DNA of 64,000 nt, from the NCBI GenBank assembly GCA_023525975.1, contig CM042034.1, positions 689,501 to 753,500 on the forward strand. Reading direction: 5' to 3'. The translations under genes were made by a program, and so were the position numbers. The notes beneath the pieces are model-generated. The model did no database searches, had not been told where the DNA came from, and worked only from the letters and a program-made list of their open reading frames with translations. The stretch comes from Smallanthus sonchifolius. Its lineage: Eukaryota; Streptophyta; Magnoliopsida; Asterales; Asteraceae. Of the stretch, positions 23,593-35,929 are shown piece by piece. Positions within the stretch are counted from its first letter, which is position 1; each line of letters starts with the position of its first letter.

Positions 23593-23934
23593 ATCAAAGA
23601 TTCAGAAGTTGATATTTAGAATATATATATATATATAGACATGTACAAACACTAGTTATAATTCATGAGATGTAAAAATGGATTCTTACTACAAATAAGA
23701 TAATTGGATATGATCAAAGCATTCGAATTTGAAAACCTAAGGAACAAGTGTTAACAGAATCAATTTATACAGGGTGAGAAAACTTACTCGAACAGATTAT
23801 CTGTGATTCACAAGCCCTAGATTCAACTCCAAAGCAGGGCGATCAAATTCAGAAGAAGAAGGATGTTGGAGTTGAAATTGTTCTTCCGAATTTATTAGGG
23901 TTGGTTTGATGAATCTAATTTTCAGATTAAAAAG
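23593..23934. other. 3' flank of GRAS copy 2
   Basis: A probable 3' UTR with an AT microsatellite near 23619-23637 and no gene. Confidence 0.4.
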
Positions 23935-23944
23935 AAAAAAAAAA
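23935..23944 (-). terminator. Pol III poly-T terminator of the tRNA-Ser gene
   Basis: Ten T on the minus strand begin 5 bases beyond the tRNA 3' end, a strong RNA polymerase III stop signal. Confidence 0.8.
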
Positions 23945-23949
23945 GGGAT

Positions 23950-24031
23950 CGTCGACAGCAGGATTCGAACCTGCGCAGGCAAAGCCCAACAGATTTCGAG
24001 TCTGTCTCCTTAACCACTCGGACATATCGAC
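23950..24031 (-). tRNA. tRNA-Ser (anticodon CGA)
   Basis: On the minus strand the 82-base sequence starts GTCGATA and ends TGTCGAC plus discriminator G. The 7-bp acceptor arm pairs with one G-T. The D arm has the A-box type GAGTGGTTAAGGAG. The anticodon stem ACAGA/TCTGT encloses the loop CTCGAAA, giving CGA (reads UCG). A long variable arm (GGGC..TTTGCCTG) is typical of class II serine tRNA, and the B box is GGTTCGAATCC. There is no intron and CCA is not encoded, as expected for a nuclear gene. Confidence 0.95.
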
Positions 24032-24055
24032 GCTCACGTAAGAGTTCTAACCGGG

Positions 24056-24067
24056 TATTTATATATA
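24056..24067 (-). promoter_or_regulatory. AT-rich TATA-like element upstream of tRNA-Ser
   Basis: TATATATAAATA on the minus strand lies about 25-36 bases before the tRNA 5' end, where plant tRNA genes commonly have a TATA-like element. Confidence 0.5.
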
Positions 24068-24549
24068 AAACAAGTTGTATATGTGTCAATTGAAACTACT
24101 CGCTAGTTAATACTTAATCAAGTAGTTAAGTTGGTTATCATGAGAATTGAGTCGGTTAAACTGAAACGGTGATATGGAATGAGAATAGGAAGTGTGGAGT
24201 TCTACTTTCATCCTTCACAATAAATGTGTCTAACACGTGTTTATAGTATTTAAGATGGAGCATTTCTTATGAACGAAAAATCTCGACAAATTTGGATTTA
24301 TCTAAAGTTTTACAGTATGTCTCAAATTTCAAAACACCATGGTATAGTTGTGTTTTAAATTAGTCCAAGTCTCTACCTAAAATTCAAAAAAGTAATGAAA
24401 TTAACACATGCCCAAAGTGAGAAGTGATTGTTTCTCGAGCTTAATTTAGATGCGTTACATTCATATTCCCTAATAAATCATTTGTTGACGTTTGAATGGT
24501 TAAATCAAGAACATATATATTATAGTGGTACTTAGATCGACATTATGTA
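24068..24549. other. Intergenic region between tRNA-Ser and GILT
   Basis: AT-rich DNA with no open frame of interest; it includes the 3' flank of the GILT gene. Confidence 0.4.
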
Positions 24550-26570
24550 CTAAAAGTTATAGTTAAATGGTATGGTGTGCACGTTTTCTCCCCGAAAACA
24601 GACATCAGTACTGAAGTTTGCCTCAATGAAAGAATTGGTATCAACTAGATGTTGTTCACAAGCTTGTACTTTGTTGCCTCCCTTGTAGGCTTTGCAGATA
24701 TATGCAACAAAATTTTGATAATCCTGTATCACCAGGTAGTATTTGTGTGTTAGTACAATAATTTATATGTACATGTATATCAAAATTGATGTAAATGATA
24801 AGGTGAGATAAGAAGGCTGGCCTCTTGAAGAGGGTGATTGTTGACAATGACCCATGGAACAAATCTATGAGGGGGGTTTAGTTTGTTTGTCTCATCAGCA
24901 AATTGTAGTTCAAGCTGTATCACATGATCAAAACATAAAACATGAGCTTGTTTGACTAAACATATTATCCAATCAGTAATTGATTTTTTTTTATTTATCA
25001 ATTTGATTGTTACAAATGATTGCATCCAATCAGAATATATCATGTGTATTAAGAGTACGAAAATGGAGCATATTATGGCAAGATTTGCACCAATTACAAA
25101 CATATGTAAATGTGTTCTAATCAGCATAAAAGTAGTAAACTGCTCTGCCAATGTCTAATTGACTCCAAAGTGACTAAATTCTGCACACAAAAAAAAGTTA
25201 ATTCACGTGCCTGGTATTGATTGGATTTCATTTTATTTAAAAAAAATTGTGATAGTGTAAACATTTAAAAAAATGTCCAACAGTTGTCACTATAATTTTC
25301 CTAAATTAAATGTTTATTTTATGTCCCATCCTATGCTTATGAATTGTTGGACAATACTCACAAAGACATATGTTAATAAGTGAAATGATGAAAAATAGGA
25401 ATTAGAAATGCTTACATCAACACCCTTTCTAGTTTGATAGCAATCCATGATGGGTTTTGGGTTTATATTGAGTGAGTTCATACATGATTTCCATTCACCA
25501 TGCCTTCCTTGCAATTCCAGGTTTTCAATACACACAATCATCTTAAACCTTAACCCCTGTTCAAAACATGCATTAACTATAAACTTGCAATATAGCATGT
25601 ATTTAGTGAGACATTCACGCTCTCAATTAAGACTTGAACCCTCAACCTTATAAAGAAAATGTAATGTATCTTAATACTGACCAAAGACCTTTGGTAAATA
25701 ATATTACAAGTTTTCACAATATATGGTATTTACATTTCATTTTTTTACCAGAAATTACATATGTGCTCATAATTTGTGAAAAGAAAGAATCAAACTTGTT
25801 TGAATCCCTCCCTCTTTTCTGGTTCGCTAACGTCAACAATACCCTGTGTTGACGTCATAACTGTTATTTTTTTAATAAAAGTTTTAAAAATTTAAATCTT
25901 TTTAAAACTTTAAATTTGTATAATTAATTTTGGGATATAACTTTTAATATATAATGCTTATTAAATTTGATATCTTTTTCGTTTTTTTCCCTTTTTTTAA
26001 TACTTTAGTTTAGATTTCTTTTTTATTAATGTTATTTTTAACATTGCGTCTACGTTTCCATTTGAATTTTCTTAAAAAATCAGTCCATCCGCAATGAAGC
26101 ACGGGTGTAACCTGCTAGTTATTTTACAAATTACAAGGCATATAAAATAATAAATAAAATAACGAGATTATTATCTTTAATCTTACCGGTTGAGGCAACA
26201 AGTTAATTGCACAAGCTTCTACTATGTCAATCATACATTCATCAGGTCCATGCTGCAAAATCAATAGTTCATTACAGATTAATGTATTACCAGAACATGT
26301 ACTTTATGCATTGAAAGTTGTACCTACCTGGCAAATCCAAGCATTGTTAGGAGCAAACTGAGTATTACCCCAAGGAACCACCTTGAGGTCAACAATGGAG
26401 ATGAGATTCCATTGAAACAAAGCTTTCCCAAGCTGATTTACAATGAAATTAGCACAATATGGGCATAACGATTCATAGTACAATGAGACCTTCACTTTAT
26501 CTTCAACACCATGTGAATTTGAGATTGCCAACAAGAACATCAACACCAGAATCTTATGATAGGAAGCCAT
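24550..26570 (-). CDS. GILT-type thiol reductase (OSH1-like), five exons
   Basis: Exons on the minus strand: 26570-26328, 26252-26187, 25556-25416, 24914-24822 and 24723-24550, giving 238 residues. Residues 1-21 are a hydrophobic signal peptide (KILVLMFLLAIS). The thioredoxin-like active site CPYC is at ~37-40 in YYESLCPYCANF. The family signature CQHGxxECxxNx4C appears across the exon 1/2 junction as CQHGPDECMIDIVEAC, with D where N is usual. Later segments EWKSCMNSLNINPKPIMDCY, NPPHRFVPWVIVNNHPL and FVAYICKAYKGGNKVQAC match the family and supply paired cysteines. In animals GILT reduces disulfides in lysosomes; plant members are secreted or vacuolar thiol reductases. Four acceptors are AG and three donors are GT, but exon 4 must end at a GC donor (24821-24820), implying a GC-AG intron. 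Length is usual for plant GILT. Confidence 0.88.
25860..26118 (+). mobile_element. Possible Helitron-type insertion in GILT intron 2
   Basis: The segment ends GGGTGTAACCTGCTAG then T, after a GC-richer ATCCGCAATGAAGCACGGG, resembling the CTAG ends elsewhere in this window. The hairpin is weak and no 5' end was identified, so the start is a guess. Confidence 0.3.
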
Positions 26571-28400
26571 AGCTTTTCTTATATCTTGAGACTTGCATAC
26601 AAGAAATGCATAATGTATACTTGTCTTTAATACATGTGGTTCTCATCTTCTTGCATATTTTGCTTTCTTGGGGCCAACAACCTTTTGGTGGTAGAATAAT
26701 TGAGTATGGTGTAAATGGCAGCTTTGAATACATCATGTGTAAGTTTTATTGCACAAGTGTGTTAGATGGGGTAAATTTCATTATTTCCTAGGTAAATGGT
26801 TTTGGATTTATGATTAAAACTTTTTTTATAAACATAATTATAAAAAAAATTAGTACTTTTAAAGTTACAAGCATTTCTTAAAAGGTTAGTATCCCAGTAA
26901 TCAATATGGCTCGCGTGATAGGTAAATCAGGTTTACTATATAACATGCTTAGAAGATGTTCAATAAACTGATATAGTACTATGTAACGAATTATTTTAAT
27001 AAATCAGGTCTTCTTTGATAGTTGTAGGGATTAAACCCGAATCAGTTTTTAAATCTCTCATTTTATAAGCTAAACTAGACTATAAGTTGAATGAAACATA
27101 CAAATATTATAGCATAGTTATTATACCAGTCTTTGGTATGTAAGTAAAGCTATTTAAAGAGTAATTAGTTGCACTATACAAGTTTGATATTTAGTTCAAC
27201 TTGTTTTTTTTAAATAATAATAGTAATAATAACTATGATAATATAGAACTTTTAATGGAGAAGACACCAATCAATACCTCATTAAAACGTTGAAAAAGCA
27301 CACAACATGGACTGTTAATCTATTATTAACACATGTGATGTGTTGAAGAAGGCATATAGCACTTACAAAAATATATTTAAAATTTGAGCAAGTATTTAAG
27401 AGTTAGGATTAAATGAGAATATCTGAAAGGGTCTAAAAACTAAAAAGTTATTCTTATTATTTTGTTGTTTTTTGGGTGGCTTTGAGTTTCTCAAAAAATA
27501 TATAGATATAGATGATTTTTTATGATACCATATTTTATTTTTACCTTTTGTGCATCATTTTTTTTTTTGAAAAATCATGCACAAAATTAAAAAAAGAAAT
27601 TTAAAATGTATTTCTTTCGTTTTCTTATCCTATAATTTTCAAATCGTTGTGTAAATTTATGTTTTCAAGGAAAAAAAACTAAAAAGGTGATAAAATCTAG
27701 TTTTAAAATTCAGTTCAAAATAACTTTTTATACATTAAAGATCACAACCTAATATTCAAAATTTTGTTTTTGATTTTTTCATTGGATTGCATTGATGAGC
27801 TACGTATTATAAATTCCATTACAATAAATTTTAGTCAAGGTTTGGTAGTTGAGTAGTTAACCTCATTTACTTCCCAACTTGCAGTTTCAAGGGTTGGATA
27901 AAACATATGCTAAAAAAATTTCACAGACAATAACAATAATGCATAAAAAATAGTCGTATATAGGTTTCTATTGATATTTTTTTTAAGTAGTAAAAAACTT
28001 ATTTCACAGACACTCTTTTTAAAAATGTGGATAAAAGATATAAGTTTTAAAATGATTATTTTAATATTATAATTACTTTTTCATATGTTTTGTTTTTCTC
28101 TTATAAAATTTAAATATTAATATTTTATACAATTTCGAATGTACTGTTGCGACGTACTTGTTTTTTACGTTTCGATATAGTTTTATTTAAAACCAAGCCA
28201 AGTCATATATAATATATATTTTTTTATTCTAAGTACAATTTTTTTCCTTCTATAACTTTTTGATATATAATATTTTATGAAATTCGAAACATACCGTCGC
28301 GGCGTTTTTATTTTTATCAATGTTTTGATATAAAATTTATTTAAGTTCATGAAATTACATATTCGATTTTATAGTCACATGAGAGTGTCTCATGTGTAAT
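26571..28400. other. Intergenic region, AT-rich
   Basis: The 5' flank of the GILT gene, then AT-rich DNA. A SINE-like phrase (TTTGGTAGTTGAGTAGTTAA...) lies near 27840-27900, but no B box or tail is clear. No gene recognised. Confidence 0.35.
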
Positions 28401-30591
28401 TGTGTCATCCCTGAATTCTATGTCTGATCCTATGATCCTAGTTTGTAATCTATTAAGAATTCTTGTATTATGAACCTTTTGATGCCTCATATCACTTGTG
28501 ATATCATTTCATTTCAAACTTTTGAGTCTGGTCTAAAGCGGGTATTTTATTGCGTTTAAGAAGGACTTGCTTATTCTATTTTAATTTTATCTGATTCCCG
28601 TATTCATTCTTGAATTTGCTACTTATAATAACTTTGGAAGCCCTATATTCTATCTTAATTTAAATAAATAAAGTTTGTAACTTTAATAAACTAATATAAG
28701 ACTTTAAGGACTAAAGTTTCAAAAATCTTGGTTATTTATCGTAATATCAATTAATTAATTATCGTTATTAATATTAATTATTAATTTCGAAATTTCCTTT
28801 TAATATATATACATATATTATTATTTAGATTAATAAATAAACTATAAACATTTAAACTTATCTAAAAATTATTTAAATTTTTTTAGACTAATCCTATCCT
28901 TATCTAACTTTTTTTTAAAATTATGAAATCATCTAATCTCTACCTCAATTGCCGTAAACCCTTTTTTTTCTCATATTTTTGTTTTTTTATTTAAAATATA
29001 TTTAAATAATTGCAAATTTAGAACATATAACTATTTAATTTTTGCGAATAAGTCCCTGGTTCTACCCTATAAATAGATCCATTATTCTTCGCACATCAAC
29101 GATCCTCTAGGGTTCTCTAGATACTAAAGGTCGTTCTTCTCATCTTTTGGAAGATTATAGCTTAAATCCTTCCATTATAAGTAAGTTCTTCTTATGTTCT
29201 TACTTATTCATACTCTTTCTTTCAAAAATTCATCATAACTAGCTAGATCTATAATTCCTTACATGTTTATGTTATAATCATAGACCTATCCAAGATCAAA
29301 AGCCCTATTTTAATTAAACGTGTTCAAACTTTTATTTAAAAACTTGGTTTTGATCTTTCTTGTTTCTTTCAATTTCAAAAATTATGTTTTTACTAAAACT
29401 CCTTGTTTTCAAATTAAACCCCTCTAATATTTAACTTAATTCATTTCTATCTTTACCAAACTTATATTTTCACTTTAACCCTTATACATTCCAAACTTAT
29501 CAAACACACCCTAAACTTGGTTAAGAATGCAAATAGAGTAACTTTCAAACCAGTATGTATTTATCTGACAAGCATTAAAGTTCCGGCTAAGAAAAGACGG
29601 GGTTCTGATCCGACCAACTCTTTCCGAGGAACTTTACTGTTGGAGGTACTGCTCTGGAATGGTAACCACTCTAGTGTACAACAACCACTTTCAACTAATT
29701 ACAATATCAACCCCTTAACTATCCTTAGCTTGTTTCTAACGTAACAAACTTAACTTAGGGAATCCTTAAGGCATTCTATCCAAGTTACTTCAAGTTCAAC
29801 CCCCTTCACTTGCAAGGTGAGTTCATAGCCCCTTTTTTATTTCTACTTTAGGGTGGAAAACATGCTCATATATCAAAACTGAAACAAAGTTCTCGAGTCA
29901 AAACTATACTTTTACATTCAATAACAAACTTTCTAATTCTAGTAAAACTAAACTGGTTTATACATGTTGCTATTCTATGTTACTTTTTAAATTACAAAGT
30001 CTCTCTTATTTTATTAAACTTACACAACCATTAACTTCGGGGAAGCCATGAGAGTACGTAAATAGATCTATTGGCCTGACAAGCCTATCTAGTCCTTCAA
30101 GTTGTGGATTCTGATCAACTTGGAAGGAACTGGGTGTTCAGAAACTGCATTTTTGACACTTACACTTAGTCTAACACCCTGACAATGTGTTAGACGGGAG
30201 AGCTATCGATCACTAGGGTTGGTTGTGGACTCATGTATAAAAGTTTAATTACTTGAAATTATGAAACTTGTTTATGACTTGCATCTTGTTATCTATTACT
30301 ATGTATCTATCTAAACCTATGTTCTCACCAACTTTTTAGTTGATCTATTTTAGCATGTTTTTCAGGTGAAGCTAACTAGGATGTTGATAAGCTCACGCTA
30401 GGATTCAAGATCAAGACGTTAGTGGACTTAGCTTAGACATAGTATTTAATAATAAGACTTGTTTTATTTTGTTTATTTGTTCTGAAATACTGATGTAATT
30501 ACTATTTGGTTTTAATAGTAAATTTATTTTGATCATGTGTGATGATTCAATTTCGTCGCCCCCCGTGTTTCCGCCTTAGCGGGGTGTGACA
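28401..30591 (+). mobile_element. Solo LTR of a third family
   Basis: It begins TGTGTCATCCCTGAATTC and ends AGCGGGGTGTGACA, with the 5-bp duplication GTAAT on both sides (28396-28400, 30592-30596). It is 2,191 bp, with no partner LTR, primer site or internal genes. A TATAAATA at about 29069, followed by a CT-rich leader, would suit an LTR promoter. It sits between GILT and TIC56. Confidence 0.85.
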
Positions 30592-30596
30592 GTAAT

Positions 30597-31005
30597 TAAA
30601 CCCAATACTTATTTAATATTTTTTATTCTATAATATACGTTTACGTGACTCCTGTTGCAATTTCATCATCGAATCTATGTATATCTAGAACAAGTAAACA
30701 TGAATATATACATACTCATACAATAGTTTAACATTTATAAAATAAAATTAGATAGGGGTGCACAAAAAAGAGATGTTCAGAAACCGGAACCTGAACCAAT
30801 ATTGAAACCGGTTAGAAAGAAACCAAACCTTCTTGAACATCGTTAACCCAGCTCGAACCGGTTTCTCAACTTAAAAAATTTCACAATAGGCCCAAATCCA
30901 TCAAACATCGACCCAACGTTTCCCCCAAAACAAACAACTCACCCCGCTTCCTATCTTCTTCTTCGTCTCCTCCGGAATCACCGAATTCCCAGTTTCCGTC
31001 CGTCA
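30597..31005 (+). promoter_or_regulatory. 5' flank of TIC56
   Basis: AT-rich DNA with ACCGG-rich phrases at 30784-30860, an AGGCCCA motif (Site II-like) at about 30887, and a CT-rich leader before the start codon. Confidence 0.4.
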
Positions 31006-34000
31006 ATGGCGTCAATTAACTTCAACCCCTTCGGTGAAAACTGGTTCAAGAAACCCCCAAACCCTATACAACCCATAAACCTCCACTCCCTTGCAGAATC
31101 CCTAAACCCATTCAAACCCCACCCCCAATCCGACTCACCCTTCGCCGCCATCTCCATTTCCAACCCCTTCAGCAGAAAACCCGAACCCGAAAACCAAAGA
31201 CCCAAACCCGGAACCTACAAGAAAATGCTCCAACAGTTCTTCTGGGAATCAGAAACCCGACCCGATTACCGCCACACCCCGGAAGTTGAACGAATTCTAA
31301 ACGAAGACCCACTTTTCGAAAAGAAAGAAAACCCGACCCAGGAAGAGATTGAGGAAAACGAGAGGTGGTTGAAGGAGTTCCGAGAGAGTCCGGTTGTGAA
31401 GTTTTTGACCCGAGCAGAGGAGGTGCTTGATGAGATTAATGAAATGGAGCTTAAGGAGAATTCGGAGCCGTACAGGTGGGAGGATAAGAAGTACTGGAAG
31501 TCGATTCCGCACGTGACAGGGCCCGACGGCCGGCCCATGCCCAGGAAAGCTATCAAGACTAAGAAGGAGTCGGATGATAAGTTTTGGGATTTTGCTAAGC
31601 AATTCTTTTTCGGGTTGTGGGGATTCCGGCAACGGCCGTATCCTCCCGGCCGGCCGATTGATGTTGCTCAGGCTGTTGGGTACAAGAGACTGGAGAAAAG
31701 ATATTTTGATTGTAAGTTCCACTAGTTTCATATATTATGAATTTGATTAGATAGGATTTGTTACACTTGCACCTCTCTAAGGACATGATCGGTGATAAGA
31801 GTTATTGGAGATACCAGACAAAGGTTAGGGATCGGGGTAGTTATGGTATCAGGCCGAATACTCGATGCAGGTTACCTTTAGTCGTAGACGTAGGTGTTAG
31901 CTGCTCTTTCGATTTGCCAGTAGTCCTGTGGGTCTTTAGATTCCATAGTGCCTTTAGACGTAGGTGTATTTTTGTTTGTTTGTTTACCTGTTAGTTTGAA
32001 ACACAACGATAACTAAAACATCGATCAACTTACAAAAAAAACTACTGTAGACATGGAGTTGTCTTCTCATTGAGACCAATTGTAACTTACATGTTGGAAG
32101 AAGAATTATGGTTTATAAGAGGACTAATCAATTTTGAAGTTTGACTTTTTTTTACTTGAAGTTTGACGTTTTACAGATGTATCACCTGGTTTTGAAATAT
32201 TGATTTTGTTGTAGTTATTATGAGATCTGGTGGATGGTACTACAAAGATCGGATAGGAAGAACAAGAGGACCTTGTGAGTTGATACAACTTAAGGCCGCT
32301 TGGGGTGCGGGAATCATTGATAAGTATACGTTTATTTTGGGTGATGATATGGATGAGTGGGTTCCAATTGGCATGATTTATGGTATGGAGCGTGCGGTTG
32401 CTACTTGGGAAGGTTTGCGTTTAAACCCTTTAATGCCTGCTTGTTATCTTTGGTAAAGCTGAGATCAGAAAAGTGGAATGAAAAAGTATAGTTTTCTTTC
32501 GGAAGGAACGAGTTGACCATTTATGAAGGGATGAGATTCATTTCATTTCACTGATTTTCATTCCATGGGCACATGGTGTTTTTTTAATTCATTTCTTCAT
32601 GGAATGGGATGAAAAGTTACAATGAAACTCAGTTTAAGCTTTAATACACTATGCGCCTAGCTTAAAAAAGCCCTCGCTCTTTTTGCACCTTTGCGACTAG
32701 GCTCCGGGCTCGGCCTTTGCGCCTTGACAACTATGCTTTAAATTACAATAATCACTTTCACAACATACCTCTAAACACACTCGTTACTTTTAATTTCAAT
32801 TTTCAATGTTAATTTGATATTTAAATTTGAATTCAAATTCAAGTGGGCTCTTCTTTAAATTACAGTGAGACTAGGTGCTGCAGCAACCGCTTTCATTCAC
32901 AAATTACAAAAGGGTATACCTCCATGGGTCCCACTAAAAGGGTTTGAGAAAAAAAGCCGTAAACAGCTTCAAGATGAAGCTTGTGAAAGCAAGAGACGTG
33001 ATTTAGCTGTACTTGAAGCTAATGATGGAATTTGGCCTGGTGTCAGAATTCCTAGTCATGCTCTGTTTCTTTGGGCCAGTGGGTCCGAGCTCACTTCAAT
33101 TTTGGAACAAGACCACATGCCCAATAAATATATCCCCAAAGATATGAGGTAATGCCATCATTTTCACAGTTTGAGGTGACACAAACGGGGAATTGGTTAT
33201 CGGGTTCGGCCCAAAATGATTAATTGCTAAAGCTTGTAATAATTGGTCAGGAAGGTTTGCATGTTTCGTTGTCTTTTGGTTTTTTAATTTTGAAATGATT
33301 AATATGCAAAAGATGATTGCAAAAACTGTTTTATAACAATATTAATCTAATTTTTGGGATAAAACTATAGAAGGTTTTTATGCATTGTAACTACATTTTG
33401 GGTAGTTTGAACCCGTTAGACGACCCCTTCATCAGTTCATCCCATTTTACCCGCTTCCATTTTATCTGTCATTTTTCTGAACATTACTCATCTGACCTAT
33501 TTGAGATTAAAAATTACCCAAATTGGCCCATTTACTATTAAGCGGGTCATATATTTTCTGATTTAAATGCAAATAATATTTTTTCTATTGATTGCTTCTT
33601 TCATTAAATAAGCATTACCTTAAGTTTACATAAGTGAATTCAACTCTCTTTTGAAATTTCTCATTTTCTTCTGAACGGGGAATTAGAGTCATTATCAGTT
33701 TTTTTAGGGAATATTGCTATAAATAACAATTTACTTTCACTTGTTTCTAATTTAGTCATTTGCCTTTAGAAATTGTTACCAAAACCTCTATTTTTAACGG
33801 TGATTTTTTTTAACAGTTTCCAGAAGTTAAATGGTTTTTGCCAGGGTTTCTGAAAGTTGGATGGTTTAGTAAAGTGACCAAATTTTAATGGTTTATCTTG
33901 TTAATATTTACTATAGACCATAGTTGTAGAAGGCGCTTAAAAAGCGATGGCTTTTTTAAGCAAGGCGCATGGTATAAATTTACCATTTTTTGGGGTTTTA

Positions 34001-34866
34001 AACATATTTTAGGCTGGTTTAGGCCCTTTTTGGATGTTTCAGTATTCAGACCGGAATTTGGCCAGAACTTTGCCTGAGCACATAAATGGCCGCACGGCGG
34101 TTTGGCCTTGCCTGGCTTTAACAACTATGCTAAATACAATGGTTAACCAGTGCTGGTGGCTAATCGATGCTATGTTATTGTTAGAATGTAATCATGCCTC
34201 TTTGTGTCGCTGATTCTTTACATGTTTGTTTTAATTATTTTTTCTATGGCATGCAGGAAACAGTTGCAAAAGGCTATTCCAGGGTTGAGACCGTGGGAGG
34301 TTTTAAGCGTAGAACAAGCCATGGATCAAATAACATACGGCGGTCAATGGTATCGTGAGCCACTTGGTGCATTTACAACCGGGCCCCCATACATTCAGGC
34401 CTGGAATGAAGATGTTGAGGTATCAATTTTTTTTTTCAAAAATGTTTTGAATTTTTAAGAAGGTTAAATTTACAACTTTCATTCGGGTCGAGTTGGTCCA
34501 ACCTGCAAACACTTTGTACTTCTTTGGAAGTTGATAAATAATTTATGTTTAATATGATTATAGAACCATATTATTACAATAATAATCTGATTTTTCTAGT
34601 AAAACCGATTTTGACCCCAGCGGGCTCTAACCCATTATCAATTGCAGGACTTCATTGACTCGTACCAGCAATTCACAGAGATGATGTGCGAGTTTCTAGA
34701 AGAAGCTATTCCGGGGTTCAACAAGGTATTGGATAAAGTAGATGCAGAAGCTGAGGCGAAATACAGAAGACGAATGGAAAGCGGGAAGAGAAAAATAGAA
34801 GCGGTAAAGAGGGCCCGCCACCCCCAAAGAGCCGATCCCAATGCCGACGAGGATGATGATTTATGA
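31006..34866 (+). CDS. TIC56: TIC56, subunit of the chloroplast inner-envelope translocon
   Basis: Five exons with GT-AG junctions: 31006-31711, 32215-32412, 32866-33148, 34257-34419 and 34648-34866, giving 522 residues, close to the ~527 of the Arabidopsis protein. Exon 1 holds the proline-rich N-terminus and a highly charged middle (EEIEENERWLKEFRESPVV). Exon 2 encodes a GYF-like domain, residues ~239-290 (GGWYYKDRIGRTRGPCELIQ ... DDMDEWVPIGMIYG). Exons 3-4 encode VRLGAAATAFIHKLQKGIPP, the WPGVR..SHALFLWASGSEL segment and IPGLRPWEV. The last exon ends in a basic then acidic tail (DEDDDL). The protein is a core part of the 1-MDa TIC complex with TIC20, TIC100 and TIC214 (family knowledge). 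Introns 2 and 3 carry hAT-type MITE sequence; the open frame is intact. Confidence 0.93.
32640..32745. mobile_element. hAT-like MITE fragment in TIC56 intron 2
   Basis: It ends GCGCCTTGACAACTATG, the mirror of CATAGTTGTxxAAGGCGC that opens the element in intron 3, and begins ACTATGCGCCTAGCTTAAA. It is GC-richer than its surroundings and probably truncated. Confidence 0.5.
33390..33560. repeat. Intronic dispersed repeat, copy 3
   Basis: In TIC56 intron 3. It has GAACCCGTTAGACGACCCC, CATTTTACCCGCTTCC and ACCCAAATTGGCCCATTTAC phrases in the same general order as the two repeats in the BAG introns. Confidence 0.4.
33915..34135. mobile_element. hAT-like MITE in TIC56 intron 3
   Basis: Opens CCATAGTTGTAGAAGGCGC and closes GGCTTTAACAACTATG, imperfect terminal inverted repeats. 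The interior includes GCGCTTAAAAAGCG palindromes and a GC-rich right half. No matching 8-bp target duplication was found, so the ends may be worn. Confidence 0.55.
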
Positions 34867-35432
34867 GCTTTTATGTTATTTTCTTTTCTGAGTAACTGTT
34901 CTAAGTGGTTTGCATGACGGGCTATTATCCCGATAATTCAGCTGTAAGTTGGTCCTAGATGTCACATAAATTGTACTTGGGTTCAATTTTTATTGTGTGA
35001 TCTGGATTTTGTTTCGTCCTAATTTGATTATGTTAGTTTTTTGGATCATTCTTATTTGGAGATTTTAGTTATTTATGAAACTAAAAATGACAAAACAAAT
35101 GTGTTGGCTTGACAGTTGACAGCATAAGTTGACCAAGTTGCTTTCAAGCGTGAATTAAGGCTTGTCACAAGATACGAGGATTCGTCTCATTCGAGTTATG
35201 ATATGAGTAAAAAAAATATCTAATGGGTCGCTATATAAGCTTGATTTATCTCTTGAGAAAAAAAAATTGTAAACAAATCTCACAACAATAAAACAAATTG
35301 AAATATGACCAAAACATTAAAAAATAAGTATAATGATTTTAATGAGAGTGTAAAACAAATCCTCTTTCAAAGAAAGTCAAAAGTTAAATACAAATTTTGA
35401 ACATCAATCGATAATTATTAAATAATATTAAG
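34867..35432. other. 3' flank of TIC56 and AT-rich spacer
   Basis: The first ~150 bases are probably 3' UTR. The rest is AT-rich with nothing recognised. Confidence 0.4.
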
Positions 35433-35608
35433 CCATGACGTGGTTTGGTGTTAGAGGGTTTTGTCATAATACTTTCCTCTTGTGGAGGTATCAGGTTCGA
35501 TCCTTATAAGATGTACTTCATAATTTTAGGAACACTCTCTGTGACAGGACCTGAACTCTGGGCTAAGTGGGGTTAGCGACATCCTAACCGACATATCGTT
35601 CTAAAAAA
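35433..35608 (+). mobile_element. tRNA-derived SINE
   Basis: An A-box-like TGGTTTGGTGTTAGAGGGT is followed 33-40 bases later by a B box GGTTCGATCC. A body (CTGTGACAGGACCTGAACTC...GACATCCTAACCGACATATCG) and a short A-rich end follow. Imperfect AATATTAA / AATATTTAA flanks could be the target duplication. Confidence 0.65.
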
Positions 35609-35759
35609 ATATTTAACATTGTTAATAAGACAAAATTTGTATTCTCATAAATTATCGTTATTCAGTAATTTATTTATTTTATTATTATTATCCTTCTTAT
35701 TTAAAAACAAACTAAAAGGAATAGTAAATATTTTTTTAATTATTTTTTTAATTTTTGTT

Positions 35760-35905
35760 TTGACCCTCATACTTTGTATAATATACGTTTTTAACCCGTT
35801 TCATTTCCCTTTGTATTTTTTTCACCCTCATACTTTGTATAATATACGTTTTTAACCCGTTTCATTTACTTTGTATAATATAAGTTTTTAACCAGTTTCA
35901 TTTTC
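35760..35905 (+). repeat. Tandem repeat, ~65-bp unit, about 2.3 copies
   Basis: The unit contains ACCCTCATACTTTGTATAAT and ATACGTTTTTAACCCGTTTC. A third, shortened copy has TAAGTTTTTAACCAGTTTC. Confidence 0.75.
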
Positions 35906-35929
35906 TAAATGATATTGGTATTATCGGAG

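Noticed and set aside
31266..31731. Minus-strand frames of 96 and 144 codons
   Set aside because: They lie antisense to TIC56 exon 1, which has clear homology and spliced continuation.
35619..35855. 78-codon frame of hydrophobic residues, membrane-protein-like
   Set aside because: It arises from T-rich DNA and a 65-bp tandem repeat next to a SINE; no gene context.
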